Shown here piece by piece: positions 55,005 through 64,000 of a stretch of 64,000 bases of DNA. The position numbers and the translations under genes were made by a program. Source of the stretch: Janthinobacterium sp. 1_2014MBL_MicDiv (GTDB lineage: Bacteria > Pseudomonadota > Gammaproteobacteria > Burkholderiales > Burkholderiaceae_D); contig NZ_CP011319.1 of assembly GCF_001865675.1 (NCBI RefSeq), positions 2,232,001-2,296,000 of the forward strand. Direction: 5' to 3'. Below the pieces are notes generated by a model. It did not search any database and was not told the DNA's origin. It saw nothing but the letters and a program-made list of their open reading frames with translations. How positions within the stretch are numbered: the stretch's first letter is position 1; each line of letters opens with the position of its first letter.

Positions 55005-56249
55005 ATGAACAAGAAAATGCGCGCGGGCGCCCTGGCAGCCTGCCTTTCCGGCGCGTTGGCGCCCGCCATGGCGGCGGCCGGCGCCCAGTGCGACGGCTTG
55101 CCGCGCCTCGACGTCGCCACGCCGCCCGGCTTTTGCGTGGCCGTGCTGGCAGACGGCCTGAAATTTCCCCGTGGCGTGCTGCCGCTGACGAATGGCGACA
55201 TCCTCGTCACGGACATGGCGGGCTGGACACCCAAGCAGGGCAAATTATGGCTGTTGCAGCGCAAGGCGGCTGGCCCCGGCTATGAACGCAAGTTGCTGCT
55301 TGACAAGCTGGACCGCCCGAACGGCATCGTGCAGGGACCGGATGGCATGGTGTACGTGGGCGTGGTGGGCCGCATCTTCCGTTTCGACTTGCGCGACCCG
55401 ACCCGCGCCATCACCGACGTCATCGGCGGCACGGCCAGGACGCCGGGCTTGCCGGGCCTGGGCCTGCATTTGCTGACGAACATGCGCTTCAGCGCGCAGG
55501 GCGACCTGTACGTGAACGTGGGTTCCAGCACCGACCATTGCGAAGGCGCGGATGGCAAGGCGCCCGATCCGGCAAAGGCCTGTCCCTCGGCCGAAGGCGA
55601 GCAGGCGCTGGGCGCCATCCGCGAATACAAGATGGCCTGGCCGGCCGGCAGCGTGACGAGCTGGCGCACGCATGCGCGCGGCTTGCGCAATTCGATGGCG
55701 CTGGCCTTCCACCCGGCCACGGGCGAACTGTGGCAGGCGGAAAACGCGCGCGACGCCATCCAGGCCGCCATGCCGCAGCTGAAAAGCGATGAAAACCTGC
55801 CGCACGAGGAATTGAACCTGATCAAGGCCGACCGGCATTATGGCTGGCCCTATTGCTACGACGATAATGTGGCCAGCCCGGAATACCCGAAGACGGCCTG
55901 CGCCGCCCAGTATGCGGCGCCGCAGCGCTTGCTGCCGGGCCACGCGGCACCGCTGGGCATGACGTTCTATACGGCCAGCCGCTTCCCCGAGCTGTATAAA
56001 AACAGCCTGATCATCGGCTACCACGGCTACCGCAGCAACGGCCACCGCCTGGTGGCCTTGCTGCCGGATAAGGCCGGCGCGCCGCTGGGCAAGTCCGTCG
56101 AGTTGATCGGCAACTGGGAGCGCAAGGGCAAGCAGGGCCGCGGCGCCCCCGTGGACGTGAAGCAGGGCCAGGATGGCGACATCTACCTGGCCGACGACCA
56201 CAACGGCCTGGTGCTCAAGCTGCACTACGAGGCGCCGGCCAAGCCCTAG
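55005..56249 (+). CDS. Secreted PQQ-type sugar/sorbosone dehydrogenase-like beta-propeller protein
   Basis: 414 residues. Signal peptide ends AMAAA/GA. The beta-propeller of GSDH-like soluble quinoprotein dehydrogenases is recognisable: PPGFCVAVLADGLKFPRG, RPNGIVQGPDGMVYVG, RNSMALAFHPATGELWQAEN, HYGWPYCYDD and a C-terminal DGDIYLADDHNG. It probably oxidises sugars or alcohols in the periplasm if PQQ is bound. 4 nt after the TatD gene. Converges with the M6 protease gene. Confidence 0.8.
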   Translation: MNKKMRAGALAACLSGALAPAMAAAGAQCDGLPRLDVATPPGFCVAVLADGLKFPRGVLPLTNGDILVTDMAGWTPKQGKLWLLQRKAAGPGYERKLLLDKLDRPNGIVQGPDGMVYVGVVGRIFRFDLRDPTRAITDVIGGTARTPGLPGLGLHLLTNMRFSAQGDLYVNVGSSTDHCEGADGKAPDPAKACPSAEGEQALGAIREYKMAWPAGSVTSWRTHARGLRNSMALAFHPATGELWQAENARDAIQAAMPQLKSDENLPHEELNLIKADRHYGWPYCYDDNVASPEYPKTACAAQYAAPQRLLPGHAAPLGMTFYTASRFPELYKNSLIIGYHGYRSNGHRLVALLPDKAGAPLGKSVELIGNWERKGKQGRGAPVDVKQGQDGDIYLADDHNGLVLKLHYEAPAKP

Positions 56250-56259
56250 CCAGCGCGCG

Positions 56260-57771
56260 CTACAGCGTGCGGAACGACACCGTCGGGCCAGGCGCGCCGA
56301 TCTGCACCAGGTGCAGCCCCGACTGCGCGCCGCTCCACCACTGGCTGTCCGGCAAGGTGTCCGGCCCGAACTGGTTGTTGCCCGCAGCGGCAAACAGGTC
56401 GCCGGCGTCGCCGCGGTTCGATGAGTCGCGCTCCAGGTCGCACAAGCCGTCGGCCTGCACCAGCGAACATTCATAGTGGCGTTCGGCCGTCATCTGTTCA
56501 TTCTGGTTGTCGCCCAGTTCATCGATGTGCCATATGGCCAGCCCTTGCGCGGGCAGGGCCAGGTCGCGTCCGCTCGCCTGGCGGTTTTCGATGATGAAGT
56601 ACTCGGTGGCGCTCTTGCGGTGGATGTAGAACTGGTTTTTCTCGGCCGCCGCCGCCGCGCTCATGCCGGGATCGAGACGCACGGTGGAGGTGGCCCAGCC
56701 GGCGCGGTATTTCAGGTAGGCATTGACCTGGGTGGGATTCTTCTTGTCGACGTTGGCGCCCGTGCACATCAGGCAAAAGCTGCCCACGCCCGACGATTCG
56801 GCGCCGTAATCGTACAGGTCGGGGAAATCGCAGATCAGGTGGCCGTTTTCATGGCAAAACGTGCCCAACGACAATTCCTTGTCCATGTCCGTGATCTGGT
56901 AGTCGAAACTGCAGGTTTCCGGCCCCAGCTTGTATGGCGTGAGCAGGTGGAACGAGTGCGGCCACAAGCCCTTGGCCCAGTTGTTGACCCGCTTGCCCGC
57001 GTAGAAGACATTCGTCGCATACACATATTCCTGCTCATCCGTCGACAGGGTTGAGAAGTCGAAGCCCTGGGCCTTGAAATGGTCGAGCGCTTCCTTGATC
57101 AGTTCGCGCGCCCGTTGCGGCTGGCGTATTTTTTCATTCGTGTAGTAGTCGCGTGGCTGGCGCGCCGTGTAGTACGGCGTGACGAGGTTGGTGTAGCGCA
57201 TGCGCCCGGCTGAATTATCGAAGAAGTAGTCGTAGACGGAGCCATGGTTGCCGAAACCGCTGTAGCCGGGCTGGTTGCAAAAGTCGCTGACCTGCTGCTG
57301 CGTGATGGTGCCGGGCACGTCGGGGAAATCGATCAGCAGGCACAGGCCGACAAAGTCGCCCACCGTTTCGCGCTTCGGCGGCGCCGGCATCATGGCGGGC
57401 GCCAGGCTGTGCGCGCGCAAGTCCGCCTTGTATTGCTTGCGCCGCTGTTCCCAGCGCGACGTGCCCGGCTTCAGGATGGCGTTGTCGCGCACGCTGGCCC
57501 TGGCCGCCTCGGGCTTGACGCGCAGGCCCGGATCCAGCCCCAGCGCCTGCACGGCCACCTGCCGTGGCCGCGCGCCCGCCGATTCCAGCTGCTCGGCATC
57601 CGCGCTCAGCTTGGCATACATATAGTAGTTGGTGGCCGGATTTTCCACCACCGTATAGCCATTCTGGGCTTCGAATACGGCGTGGTACTGGTTGCCCCAG
57701 CCGCGTACCGTCAGCGCGCTGCCGTCGGGCTGTCTGAAGGTGAACTCTTCCCCGTGAAATGGTGTAGACAT
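56260..57771 (-). CDS. M6-family metalloprotease without signal peptide
   Basis: 503 residues. An N-terminal M6-type prodomain-like region (NQYHAVFEAQNGYTVVENP), then the zinc site FCHENGH at 306-311 (H307, E308, H311), then a C-terminal half with AIWHIDELGDNQNEQ, a typical M6/immune-inhibitor-A motif. No export signal is seen, although most relatives are secreted, so secretion by another route (type I or VI) or cytosolic action is possible. Divergent from the Tae4-like gene. Confidence 0.84.
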   Translation of the reverse strand: MSTPFHGEEFTFRQPDGSALTVRGWGNQYHAVFEAQNGYTVVENPATNYYMYAKLSADAEQLESAGARPRQVAVQALGLDPGLRVKPEAARASVRDNAILKPGTSRWEQRRKQYKADLRAHSLAPAMMPAPPKRETVGDFVGLCLLIDFPDVPGTITQQQVSDFCNQPGYSGFGNHGSVYDYFFDNSAGRMRYTNLVTPYYTARQPRDYYTNEKIRQPQRARELIKEALDHFKAQGFDFSTLSTDEQEYVYATNVFYAGKRVNNWAKGLWPHSFHLLTPYKLGPETCSFDYQITDMDKELSLGTFCHENGHLICDFPDLYDYGAESSGVGSFCLMCTGANVDKKNPTQVNAYLKYRAGWATSTVRLDPGMSAAAAAEKNQFYIHRKSATEYFIIENRQASGRDLALPAQGLAIWHIDELGDNQNEQMTAERHYECSLVQADGLCDLERDSSNRGDAGDLFAAAGNNQFGPDTLPDSQWWSGAQSGLHLVQIGAPGPTVSFRTL

Positions 57772-58073
57772 GGCATGTTCCTGTTCTCTTTATCGTTTCG
57801 ACACGGCCAGTCCGCTCCAAGCGGCGGACCAGCCTGACCTTGCCCGGCCAGCGGCTCGCAAATCGCTGGCGGGTCTTGATGGACAGGTGGTGGAGGGGAA
57901 GGTTCATTGATGGGTTGGCAAGACGGTCCAATCCGCAGTGCGCACGCGGACTTTCATCCAGCCCTGCGCTTGCGCCCGCTCATGGTCCGCCCATGGCGGC
58001 GTCCTACAATGGAGCATGCTCGTGTCCATCCCGGCACGGCGTTGCTTCGTTGCTACTCGAGCGGGAGGTTGAC
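57772..58073. other. Divergent intergenic region between the protease and Tae4-like genes
   Basis: 302 nt without a convincing gene. It contains the GGGAGG ribosome site for the Tae4-like GTG start near its right end. No clear promoter or repeat found. Confidence 0.5.
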
Positions 58074-58547
58074 GTGAAACCTGCATTCATCACGCTGCGT
58101 GAGAATTACTCGAGCGTGGACGCCGTCGGCCAGGTGGCCCTGTTTGGCGAGATCGGCTGGGAAGACCTGATCGACCAGGAAAACTTCAGGAATACCTGCG
58201 CCATCCGCGTCAGCCTGGCCCTGATCAAGTCCGGCGTCCGGCTGAAGGGGCGCATGGCCATCCGCAAGGGGCCGTTCAAGGGCGCGCTGATCGAACCGGG
58301 GCAGGCCAGGCTGTCGCACATGCTGGCCAGTCCCGCGCTGTGTGGCGCGCCCGAAAAATTCTGCAGGGCGACGGCGCTTGCCGGCGTCGGCCAGCGCCAG
58401 GGCCTCGTCGCGTTCTTCCGCATCCCCGGCTACCTGGACGGTGCGGGAGGACATATCGACATCCTGCTGCCGTCGGCAGGCAGCAAGGAATGCGGTAGCG
58501 CATGCTACTGGGATTGCGGCGAGGTGTGGTTCTGGGAGCTGCGGTAG
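58074..58547 (+). CDS. Tae4-like T6SS peptidoglycan amidase effector
   Basis: 157 residues from GTG 58074, with GGGAGG 5 nt upstream. The Tae4 pattern is visible: FITLRENYSS at the N-terminus, catalytic Cys42 in NTCAIRVSLAL, His127-Asp129 in GGHIDILLPS, and a C-terminal CGSACYWDCGEVWFWEL. Tae4 enzymes cut the D-Glu-mDAP bond of peptidoglycan in rivals after type VI delivery. No Tai4-like immunity gene or T6SS gene is seen nearby. A related housekeeping amidase cannot be excluded. Confidence 0.72.
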   Translation: MKPAFITLRENYSSVDAVGQVALFGEIGWEDLIDQENFRNTCAIRVSLALIKSGVRLKGRMAIRKGPFKGALIEPGQARLSHMLASPALCGAPEKFCRATALAGVGQRQGLVAFFRIPGYLDGAGGHIDILLPSAGSKECGSACYWDCGEVWFWELR

Positions 58548-58548
58548 A

Positions 58549-60537
58549 TTATTTGAACTTCTTGCCCGAACGTCCGCGCGAGGCCGCGTTGTGCGCGCGC
58601 AGGATGGAATCGACGCGCTCGGAGGCGTCGCGCGACAGGTTTTGCGCCACCGCGATATCGGGGAAGAATTCGGGCAGGCGGTAGCTGAGCCACGCATACG
58701 CCGAGTAATAGCGGCACGTGTCTTCCACCTGCTGCAGGTTTTGCGTGCCGCCGCCATACGCGTGCTGGCGCAAGGTGGAGGTCTTGCCCTGCGACAGATT
58801 CCTGGCCCAGTGTTCCCACGCCGTTTGCAGCGACGGCACCTTGCTGGAGATCGGCACCAGCGACAAGGTGAATTTGTCGGCCACGGACAGGGGCAGGGTA
58901 TCGAGCCACAGCGCGCGCTCTTTCTGGTCTTCCGTGATGCGCGGGAAGAAGAAGCCGTCCGGCACGTCGATATTGTGGATGAAGCGGCGCAGCAGCTTTG
59001 ACAGCGACAGCTCGCCCGTCACGGAGGAAATGCGGTGCAGATGCTCGAGCGATGGCGCCACGGCAAAGCCGCTGGTGTTCAGCGGATGCAGCTTCTCCTT
59101 GAGCAGGGCGCGCATCACTTCATGCGTCTCGTTGTCGTAGCCGGCCACGAGTCCCTCTTCGTGCACGCCGTAGCGGCCCGCGCGTCCGGCGATCTGGCGC
59201 GCCAGCGCGGCGGAAATCTCTTCCTCTTCGCGGCCGTTGTACTTGACGCAGGTGGTCATGACGATGCGTGCGATCGGCATGTTCAGGCCCATCGCCAGCG
59301 CATCGGTGCCGACGACGATATCGGCCGTGCCGTCGCGGAAGCGCTGCGCCTGCGCGCGCCGCACTTCGGGCGACAGGTTGCCGTAGACGGTGGCCACCGA
59401 CAGCCCCGTTTCCGTGATCATGTCGCGCCACATCAGCACTTCGCGGCGCGAGAAAGCGATGACGGCGTCGCCGCGGCGCAGGTTGCGCACCTTGCGCACG
59501 GCGTTCGCCTCCATCGACAGGGGGGCCATGCGTTTCAATACATGCACTTCCAGCGGGCAGTCCAGGCGTTCGGCCAGCGCCTCGATGGCGCGCCGCGCTT
59601 CCGGCGCTCCCACCAGGTACACGGTGTGGGCCGGCGCGCCGCAGACGGCGGCCGTCCAGGCGGCGCCCCGGTCCGGGTCGGCCAGCATCTGGATTTCATC
59701 AATGACGGCCACCTCGACGACGGTTTTCGTGTCCAGCATTTCCACCGTGCTGGCCACGTGCGTGGCGCCGTCGACGACGCGCCGTTCCTCGCCCGTGATC
59801 AGGCTCACGGCCAGCGGCTTGCCATGCGGCGCGGCTTCCTGCAGGCGCTCGTAGTTTTCCAGGGCCAGCAGGCGCAGGGGGGCCAGGTAGATGCCGCTTT
59901 TCGCCTTCACCAGCGCTTCCATGGCGCGGTGCGTCTTGCCGGAATTCGTTGGTCCCAGCAGGGCGATGAAGCGGCGCGGCAAACGGCGCGCCATCTCGAA
60001 CGAGGCCGGATATTCGGCCAGGTTGATGCTCTGGCGCGTGCGCGCCGCATGCTGTTCTTCCTGCTGGCGCTCGATGGCGTGGTTGAAGCGCTGGCGGATG
60101 CGGTCGAAGACCATGCCGGCCGGCTCCGACGTCTGCATGTCGCCCAGCGTATGCAGGAAGAGCATCGGGTCCGTGTCCACGTCCTCGCACTGGCCCGCGA
60201 TATCGGCGACGAAATCCATCACGTGCTGGCGCAGTTCCTCGAAGATGGCGGCGCTGGCTCGTTCGCGTATCAGGGCCAGCTTGGCCTCGCGGTCCATCTT
60301 GCGCCACTTGGCCGGCCGCGCCAGTACGCCCTGCGCCGGCACCAGCGCATACGGCACGCGCAGGCCGCCCGCCTTGACCATGCCGGAAAAGCGCACGAAG
60401 ACGCGGCCTTCCATCTTGACCAGGCGGATATGCTCGGCCAGTTCCCCCAGTTCCGCGACCAGGGTGGCGTCGTTATTGTCTTCGGTGCTGTCGGCGAGGT
60501 CGGTGGAAGTGTCGGGAGGAAGTGCGGAGGAAGTCAT
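58549..60537 (-). CDS. SUV3-like ATP-dependent RNA helicase
   Basis: 662 residues. An N-terminal extension of about 185 aa is followed by a SUV3-type core: Walker A GPTNSGKTH (195-203), DEIQM (280-284) in place of a DEAD box, AFSRREVLMWRD (motif IV region), GTDALAMGLNMPI (motif V) and QIAGRAGRYG (motif VI). A C-terminal SUV3-specific domain carries LSKLLRRFI. SUV3 helicases unwind RNA and partner with PNPase in mitochondria; bacterial relatives are probably in RNA turnover. Convergent with the Tae4-like gene, ends 1 nt apart. Confidence 0.88.
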   Translation of the reverse strand: MTSSALPPDTSTDLADSTEDNNDATLVAELGELAEHIRLVKMEGRVFVRFSGMVKAGGLRVPYALVPAQGVLARPAKWRKMDREAKLALIRERASAAIFEELRQHVMDFVADIAGQCEDVDTDPMLFLHTLGDMQTSEPAGMVFDRIRQRFNHAIERQQEEQHAARTRQSINLAEYPASFEMARRLPRRFIALLGPTNSGKTHRAMEALVKAKSGIYLAPLRLLALENYERLQEAAPHGKPLAVSLITGEERRVVDGATHVASTVEMLDTKTVVEVAVIDEIQMLADPDRGAAWTAAVCGAPAHTVYLVGAPEARRAIEALAERLDCPLEVHVLKRMAPLSMEANAVRKVRNLRRGDAVIAFSRREVLMWRDMITETGLSVATVYGNLSPEVRRAQAQRFRDGTADIVVGTDALAMGLNMPIARIVMTTCVKYNGREEEEISAALARQIAGRAGRYGVHEEGLVAGYDNETHEVMRALLKEKLHPLNTSGFAVAPSLEHLHRISSVTGELSLSKLLRRFIHNIDVPDGFFFPRITEDQKERALWLDTLPLSVADKFTLSLVPISSKVPSLQTAWEHWARNLSQGKTSTLRQHAYGGGTQNLQQVEDTCRYYSAYAWLSYRLPEFFPDIAVAQNLSRDASERVDSILRAHNAASRGRSGKKFK

Positions 60538-60613
60538 GTCGTGCCTGGGTGTTGAAGTAAGCGAGGCCGATTATACCGTCGATGGCGGACAGCTTGCTTC
60601 CAGGCATCCATTT

Positions 60614-61441
60614 TCAGGCAGCCTGCGCGCGCACCAGGCGCAAGCCCCAGCCCGTGGCGATGGTGCCGTCCGCGCGCTGCAGGCAGCGGACGGCGTCAAG
60701 AAAGGCTTGCCGCAGGCGCTGCCTGGCCACGTCGTCGAGCCGGTCGATGTCATAGGTGTCGAGCAGCGCGGCCCACAGTGCGTGCGGCGTCGGCGACCAG
60801 GGCACGTCGATGTCGTCGAACGCGACGTGCGCGAAACCGCCATCGAGCAGCTCGCGCCAGCCGGCTTCCGAGCCCGCGCGCCTGTCGCCAAAGCGCAGCG
60901 GCGGCAGCGCGTCGTTGGCGATCGGCTTGAAGACGTCCATGAAAGCGTCGTTCACTTCGCCCAGCAAAAAGGTCCTGCCGACGATGGCCGCAAACTGGCC
61001 GCCGGGGCGCAGCACGCGGCGTATTTCGCGCATCACCTGTTCCATGTCGTCCATCAGCATCAGCGCCATGTGCGACACGAGGCAATCGACGGAGGCGGGC
61101 GCCAGGTCCAGCGCCTGCGCGCGTCCCTGCTGCAGGCGCACGGATGGGGGCAGGGTGGCGCGCGCCGCGGCCAATTCGGCGGCGCTCATGTCGATGCCGA
61201 TCAGCTGCAGCTGCGGCCTGGCAGCCAGCAAGCCCAGCAGGTGGCCGTCGCCGCAGCCGAGATCGAGCACTGTCAGTGGTGTATCCGTATCCGCTATGAG
61301 GCTGCTCAGCACGGCATAGGACGACGCATGGTGCGCGCTGGCCGAGCGGGCCGGCAAGTGGCCGAATGCGGCGCTGGTGACGCCTGGCTGGCGTTGATGG
61401 AAGTCCTGAAGATACTGCTCAGCAGTGGAAAGCTCGTTCAT
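60614..61441 (-). CDS. SAM-dependent methyltransferase (class I)
   Basis: 275 residues from ATG 61441, or 282 from GTG 61462; neither has a strong ribosome site. Class I SAM motifs: VLDLGCGDGHLLGLL near residue 60, LIGIDMSAAEL, DCLVSHMALMLMDD and RRVLRPGGQF. The substrate is unknown; small-molecule methyltransferases have this shape. On the same strand upstream of the SUV3-like gene but 76 nt away. Confidence 0.83.
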   Translation of the reverse strand: MNELSTAEQYLQDFHQRQPGVTSAAFGHLPARSASAHHASSYAVLSSLIADTDTPLTVLDLGCGDGHLLGLLAARPQLQLIGIDMSAAELAAARATLPPSVRLQQGRAQALDLAPASVDCLVSHMALMLMDDMEQVMREIRRVLRPGGQFAAIVGRTFLLGEVNDAFMDVFKPIANDALPPLRFGDRRAGSEAGWRELLDGGFAHVAFDDIDVPWSPTPHALWAALLDTYDIDRLDDVARQRLRQAFLDAVRCLQRADGTIATGWGLRLVRAQAA

Positions 61442-61712
61442 GCGCGATTCGATCAAGGGCACCCCGGGGCACTGACGGGCATCCTAGCATGAGGGCCAGA
61501 AAATGGACGAACGCTGTCGTAATTGCGATGGCGTCGCTATATCTTTTTAGTGGATATTTAGCGTAGAAGAAATATTTTTATTTTATCAATTTCCATATTG
61601 CATTATTTTTTATTCAATTGTAAACTTGTTGCAAATTTACAATTCGCCATCAGTACGTTCCCCTCACTTTCTTTCCCTAGAAATGCTAAAAATTTCCGCG
61701 GTTTCAAACCCT

Positions 61713-64000
61713 ATGCGACAGCAAAAACAAGAATTCCTTGCCAAGTTGTGTTTCGTTTCCATTTATTCCCTCATTGCCTTTGCATTGCCGCATGCAGCCC
61801 ATGCGACCGTGCATACGCCAGGGAAACTGAGTGTCAGTGATTTAGGGGCGGCAACCTATACTGTGCCAATTGCCGTGCCTCCCGGCACCGCCGGCATGGC
61901 GCCGGCACTGGCGCTGTCGTTTAATAGCCAGTCGAGTGGCGGCATCATGGGGAAGGGATGGTCGCTGAGTGGGTTGTCGAGCATAGCGCGCTGCGCGCAA
62001 ACCCCGAACCAGGATGGTGGCGTCTTAGGCGCCGTGCAACTCGATGCGAATGACCGTTTTTGCCTTGACGGCCAACGCCTGATGGTGAGCAATGCCGGTG
62101 CATACGGTGGTGACGGCACGGAGTACCGCACGGAAAATGATGGATTCTCCAAAATCGTCTCGTATGGCGGCGCAGGTAACGGTCCGGCCTGGTTCAAGGT
62201 CTGGACCAAGGCCGGCAGGGTACTGGAATATGGCAACACGGCCGATTCCCGTATCGAAGCGCAGGGAACGGACACGGTACGCACCTGGGCCATCAACCGG
62301 GAGCAGGATGTCAAGAGCAATTATTTGACAGTGGCGTACACGGAAGACAATGCGAATGGTGATTTCTACCCGGTGCGTATCGACTATACGGGGAATGCGA
62401 ATGTCGGCATGGCGCCCAATAATGTGGTGCGTTTTACCTATGAGGCCTTGCCGCGGGTAATTCCAGCCTATCAGGCCGGCAGGCTGGTGCAGTCCACGGT
62501 GCGCTTGAAACAGATTGCCCTCGACGGCGCCGGCGTGAACACGGCCAATTATCGGCTCAATTATCTGGAAGACGCATTGACGCAGCGCTCGCGTCTTAAT
62601 GGAATCACGCAATGTGACGGTGGCCAGGCGAACTGCCTTCCACCTATCAATTTCGACTGGCAGGATCCTGGCACATTTGCGCAAAAGTACGGCACCTGGA
62701 TGAATACGGGAGCGCCGATACATACCATGGCCGACATAAACAACTATGGTTTTCTTACGCTGGACTTGAATGGTGATGGTAAGACCGATCTGGTGCAGAC
62801 GGTGGAAAGGGATGGCAGAACATGGTTGTTGCCCATGTATTCCAATGGTACGGGATTTACATTGGGTGCATGGTTTGATACGGGAATGGGCTCTCCCACC
62901 AGCCTGCTGGTTGCCGACGTGGATGGCGATGGCGTATCTGAACTGGTGCATATTAAATCGTATTACACCACGCCTGGAAACCAGCAGGACGTAACGCGCA
63001 AGATGATGATATTTTATCCGACCGCTTCCGGGTTTCGTATTGCCGACGCTGGAACTTATCGTACGGAACGAATCGGGAATGCCATTGCCATGGATGTTGA
63101 TGGGGATGGGAAATCTGAAATAGTGGAGTATAAATACGATCAATATGACAATTTCAATCTCAGAATATCCATTTCTAAATTTGATGGCAATGCTTTTTCT
63201 CCGCCGGCATGGAAGATAAATAACTCGCGCCCTAGTCAGATCAGTATGCCGCCGAGCCGCTATCCAACGATGGTAAATGTGATACCGATGGATATCAATG
63301 GCGATGGCAAGATGGACCTGGTGCAGACGTGGACGGAAATATCGTCGCCAGACAATGTATGGCTGTTATCGATTATTTCCAATGGAACCGATCTTGTGCC
63401 TGGCGTATGGCTGAACACGGGACTGCAATGGCGCTTCCCCGATAGGGACGCTATGCCAGATGGCTTGGAAAGTATCATTCCCCTGGATATGAATGGCGAT
63501 GGCATGACGGATTTGATGCTGTCGGGACATGCGCATGTTAGCGATCCCATCCCCGGTAAGCTGGTGAATCTGCATCCCTTCTATTCGAACGGCATCAGCT
63601 TTGTGGCTGGGAAGAAGGAAGTCTTGCGTGGGGTGACGAGTAATACGCCCTATGGAAAAGCAGGCCCTTCGCCAGGCAACATTATTTCAATCGATATCAA
63701 CGGCGATGGGAAATCAGATTTGCTGCAAATATGGCAAGGCGATGGATCTGGATTCGAAGATCTGGAGCTTCTTTTGGAACCGGTGATTTCTCTTGGTAAT
63801 GGTTTTTTGCTGAACCAACCTATTTACCATACAGGGCAAAAGTGGGGCACGGTGGATAAGTTAACGCCGGATGTGGATGAGGGATATGTGTCATACCCGG
63901 ACGGTCCTGGACTCATTGTTCTCGATATCAATGGCGATGGAAAAATGGATTTGGTGCAACAAAAATACAAATTGAAGCCATTTAGCGCGCCTACTGATAA
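61713..64000 (+). CDS. SpvB/FG-GAP-repeat secreted protein (partial, runs off the right edge)
   Basis: An open frame with no stop to the window end. ATG 61713 gives a signal peptide ending PHAAHA/TV; an in-frame ATG at 61683 is an alternative start. The N-terminal domain matches the SpvB/TcdB-like insecticidal-toxin start (TPGKLSVSDLGAATYTVPI, PPGTAGMAPALALSFNSQ, GIMGKGWSLSGLSSI). From about residue 350 come at least seven FG-GAP/VCBS-type motifs (DLNGDGKTDL, DVDGDGVSEL, DINGDGKMDL, DINGDGKSDL and so on). Such proteins often continue into RHS repeats and a C-terminal toxin. The AT-rich leader differs from neighbours, hinting at transfer. C-terminal content unknown. Confidence 0.85.
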   Translation, partial: MRQQKQEFLAKLCFVSIYSLIAFALPHAAHATVHTPGKLSVSDLGAATYTVPIAVPPGTAGMAPALALSFNSQSSGGIMGKGWSLSGLSSIARCAQTPNQDGGVLGAVQLDANDRFCLDGQRLMVSNAGAYGGDGTEYRTENDGFSKIVSYGGAGNGPAWFKVWTKAGRVLEYGNTADSRIEAQGTDTVRTWAINREQDVKSNYLTVAYTEDNANGDFYPVRIDYTGNANVGMAPNNVVRFTYEALPRVIPAYQAGRLVQSTVRLKQIALDGAGVNTANYRLNYLEDALTQRSRLNGITQCDGGQANCLPPINFDWQDPGTFAQKYGTWMNTGAPIHTMADINNYGFLTLDLNGDGKTDLVQTVERDGRTWLLPMYSNGTGFTLGAWFDTGMGSPTSLLVADVDGDGVSELVHIKSYYTTPGNQQDVTRKMMIFYPTASGFRIADAGTYRTERIGNAIAMDVDGDGKSEIVEYKYDQYDNFNLRISISKFDGNAFSPPAWKINNSRPSQISMPPSRYPTMVNVIPMDINGDGKMDLVQTWTEISSPDNVWLLSIISNGTDLVPGVWLNTGLQWRFPDRDAMPDGLESIIPLDMNGDGMTDLMLSGHAHVSDPIPGKLVNLHPFYSNGISFVAGKKEVLRGVTSNTPYGKAGPSPGNIISIDINGDGKSDLLQIWQGDGSGFEDLELLLEPVISLGNGFLLNQPIYHTGQKWGTVDKLTPDVDEGYVSYPDGPGLIVLDINGDGKMDLVQQKYKLKPFSAPTD

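Overview
The window is GC-rich chromosomal DNA from a Gram-negative bacterium. Gene content (lolC/E-lolE/C-lolD-tatD block, recJ with an RpfE-like partner, prfB-lysS, SdrD-repeat T1SS substrate, PEP-CTERM protein, T6SS-type amidase) suggests Burkholderiales, most likely Oxalobacteraceae (Janthinobacterium/Massilia-like). The taxon is inferred from gene families and codon use, not from an rRNA gene. No rRNA, tRNA, CRISPR array, integrase or insertion sequence was seen.

Layout. 0-4.6 kb: penicillin-binding protein 1A (cut by the left edge) diverges from an OPT oligopeptide transporter. 4.7-9.8 kb: a large secreted heparinase II/III-family polysaccharide lyase converges on a translationally coupled pair, an AAC(3)-type acetyltransferase and an alpha/alpha-toroid protein. 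9.9-11.5 kb: small proteins, two small lipoproteins and a decayed GNAT acetyltransferase. 11.6-16.1 kb (minus): a three-gene operon (SEC-C protein, coiled-coil membrane protein, small protein) and a POT peptide transporter. 16.4-21.3 kb: ppnN, a long palindromic repeat, then prfB (with its +1 programmed frameshift)-HAD phosphatase-lysS. 21.5-28.8 kb: cpdB with a Sel1-like partner, a second heparinase-family protein, and a minus-strand lipoprotein pair. 29-34 kb: a branched-chain amino-acid ABC transporter (livJ, livH, a fused livM-livG, livF). 34-38.2 kb (minus): three tandem small secreted proteins (one frameshifted), DUF2288, an Xre-RES toxin-antitoxin pair, fosA and an RDD membrane protein. 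38.3-41 kb (minus): recJ and an RpfE-like gene.

41.3-50.7 kb is the most distinctive block. A tiny ORF is coupled to a 1168-aa adhesin with six SdrD B-like repeats and Ca-binding C-terminal motifs. It is followed by a PEP-CTERM protein with a probable Cys-Gln thioester, then a complete type I secretion system (LapB-like ABC exporter, HlyD-family adaptor, TolC-family channel). The adhesin is the natural candidate substrate of that exporter.

50.8-56.2 kb: two tandem LolC/E paralogues, lolD, a TatD hydrolase and a soluble sugar dehydrogenase. 56.3-61.4 kb: an M6-type metalloprotease without signal peptide, an orphan Tae4-like amidase, a SUV3-like RNA helicase and a methyltransferase. From 61.7 kb to the right edge runs the start of a secreted SpvB/FG-GAP-type protein.

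Broadly, housekeeping genes (lysS, prfB, recJ, lolD, ppnN, mrcA) alternate with accessory loci for polysaccharide degradation, surface adhesion, peptide and amino-acid uptake, and interbacterial or defensive functions.
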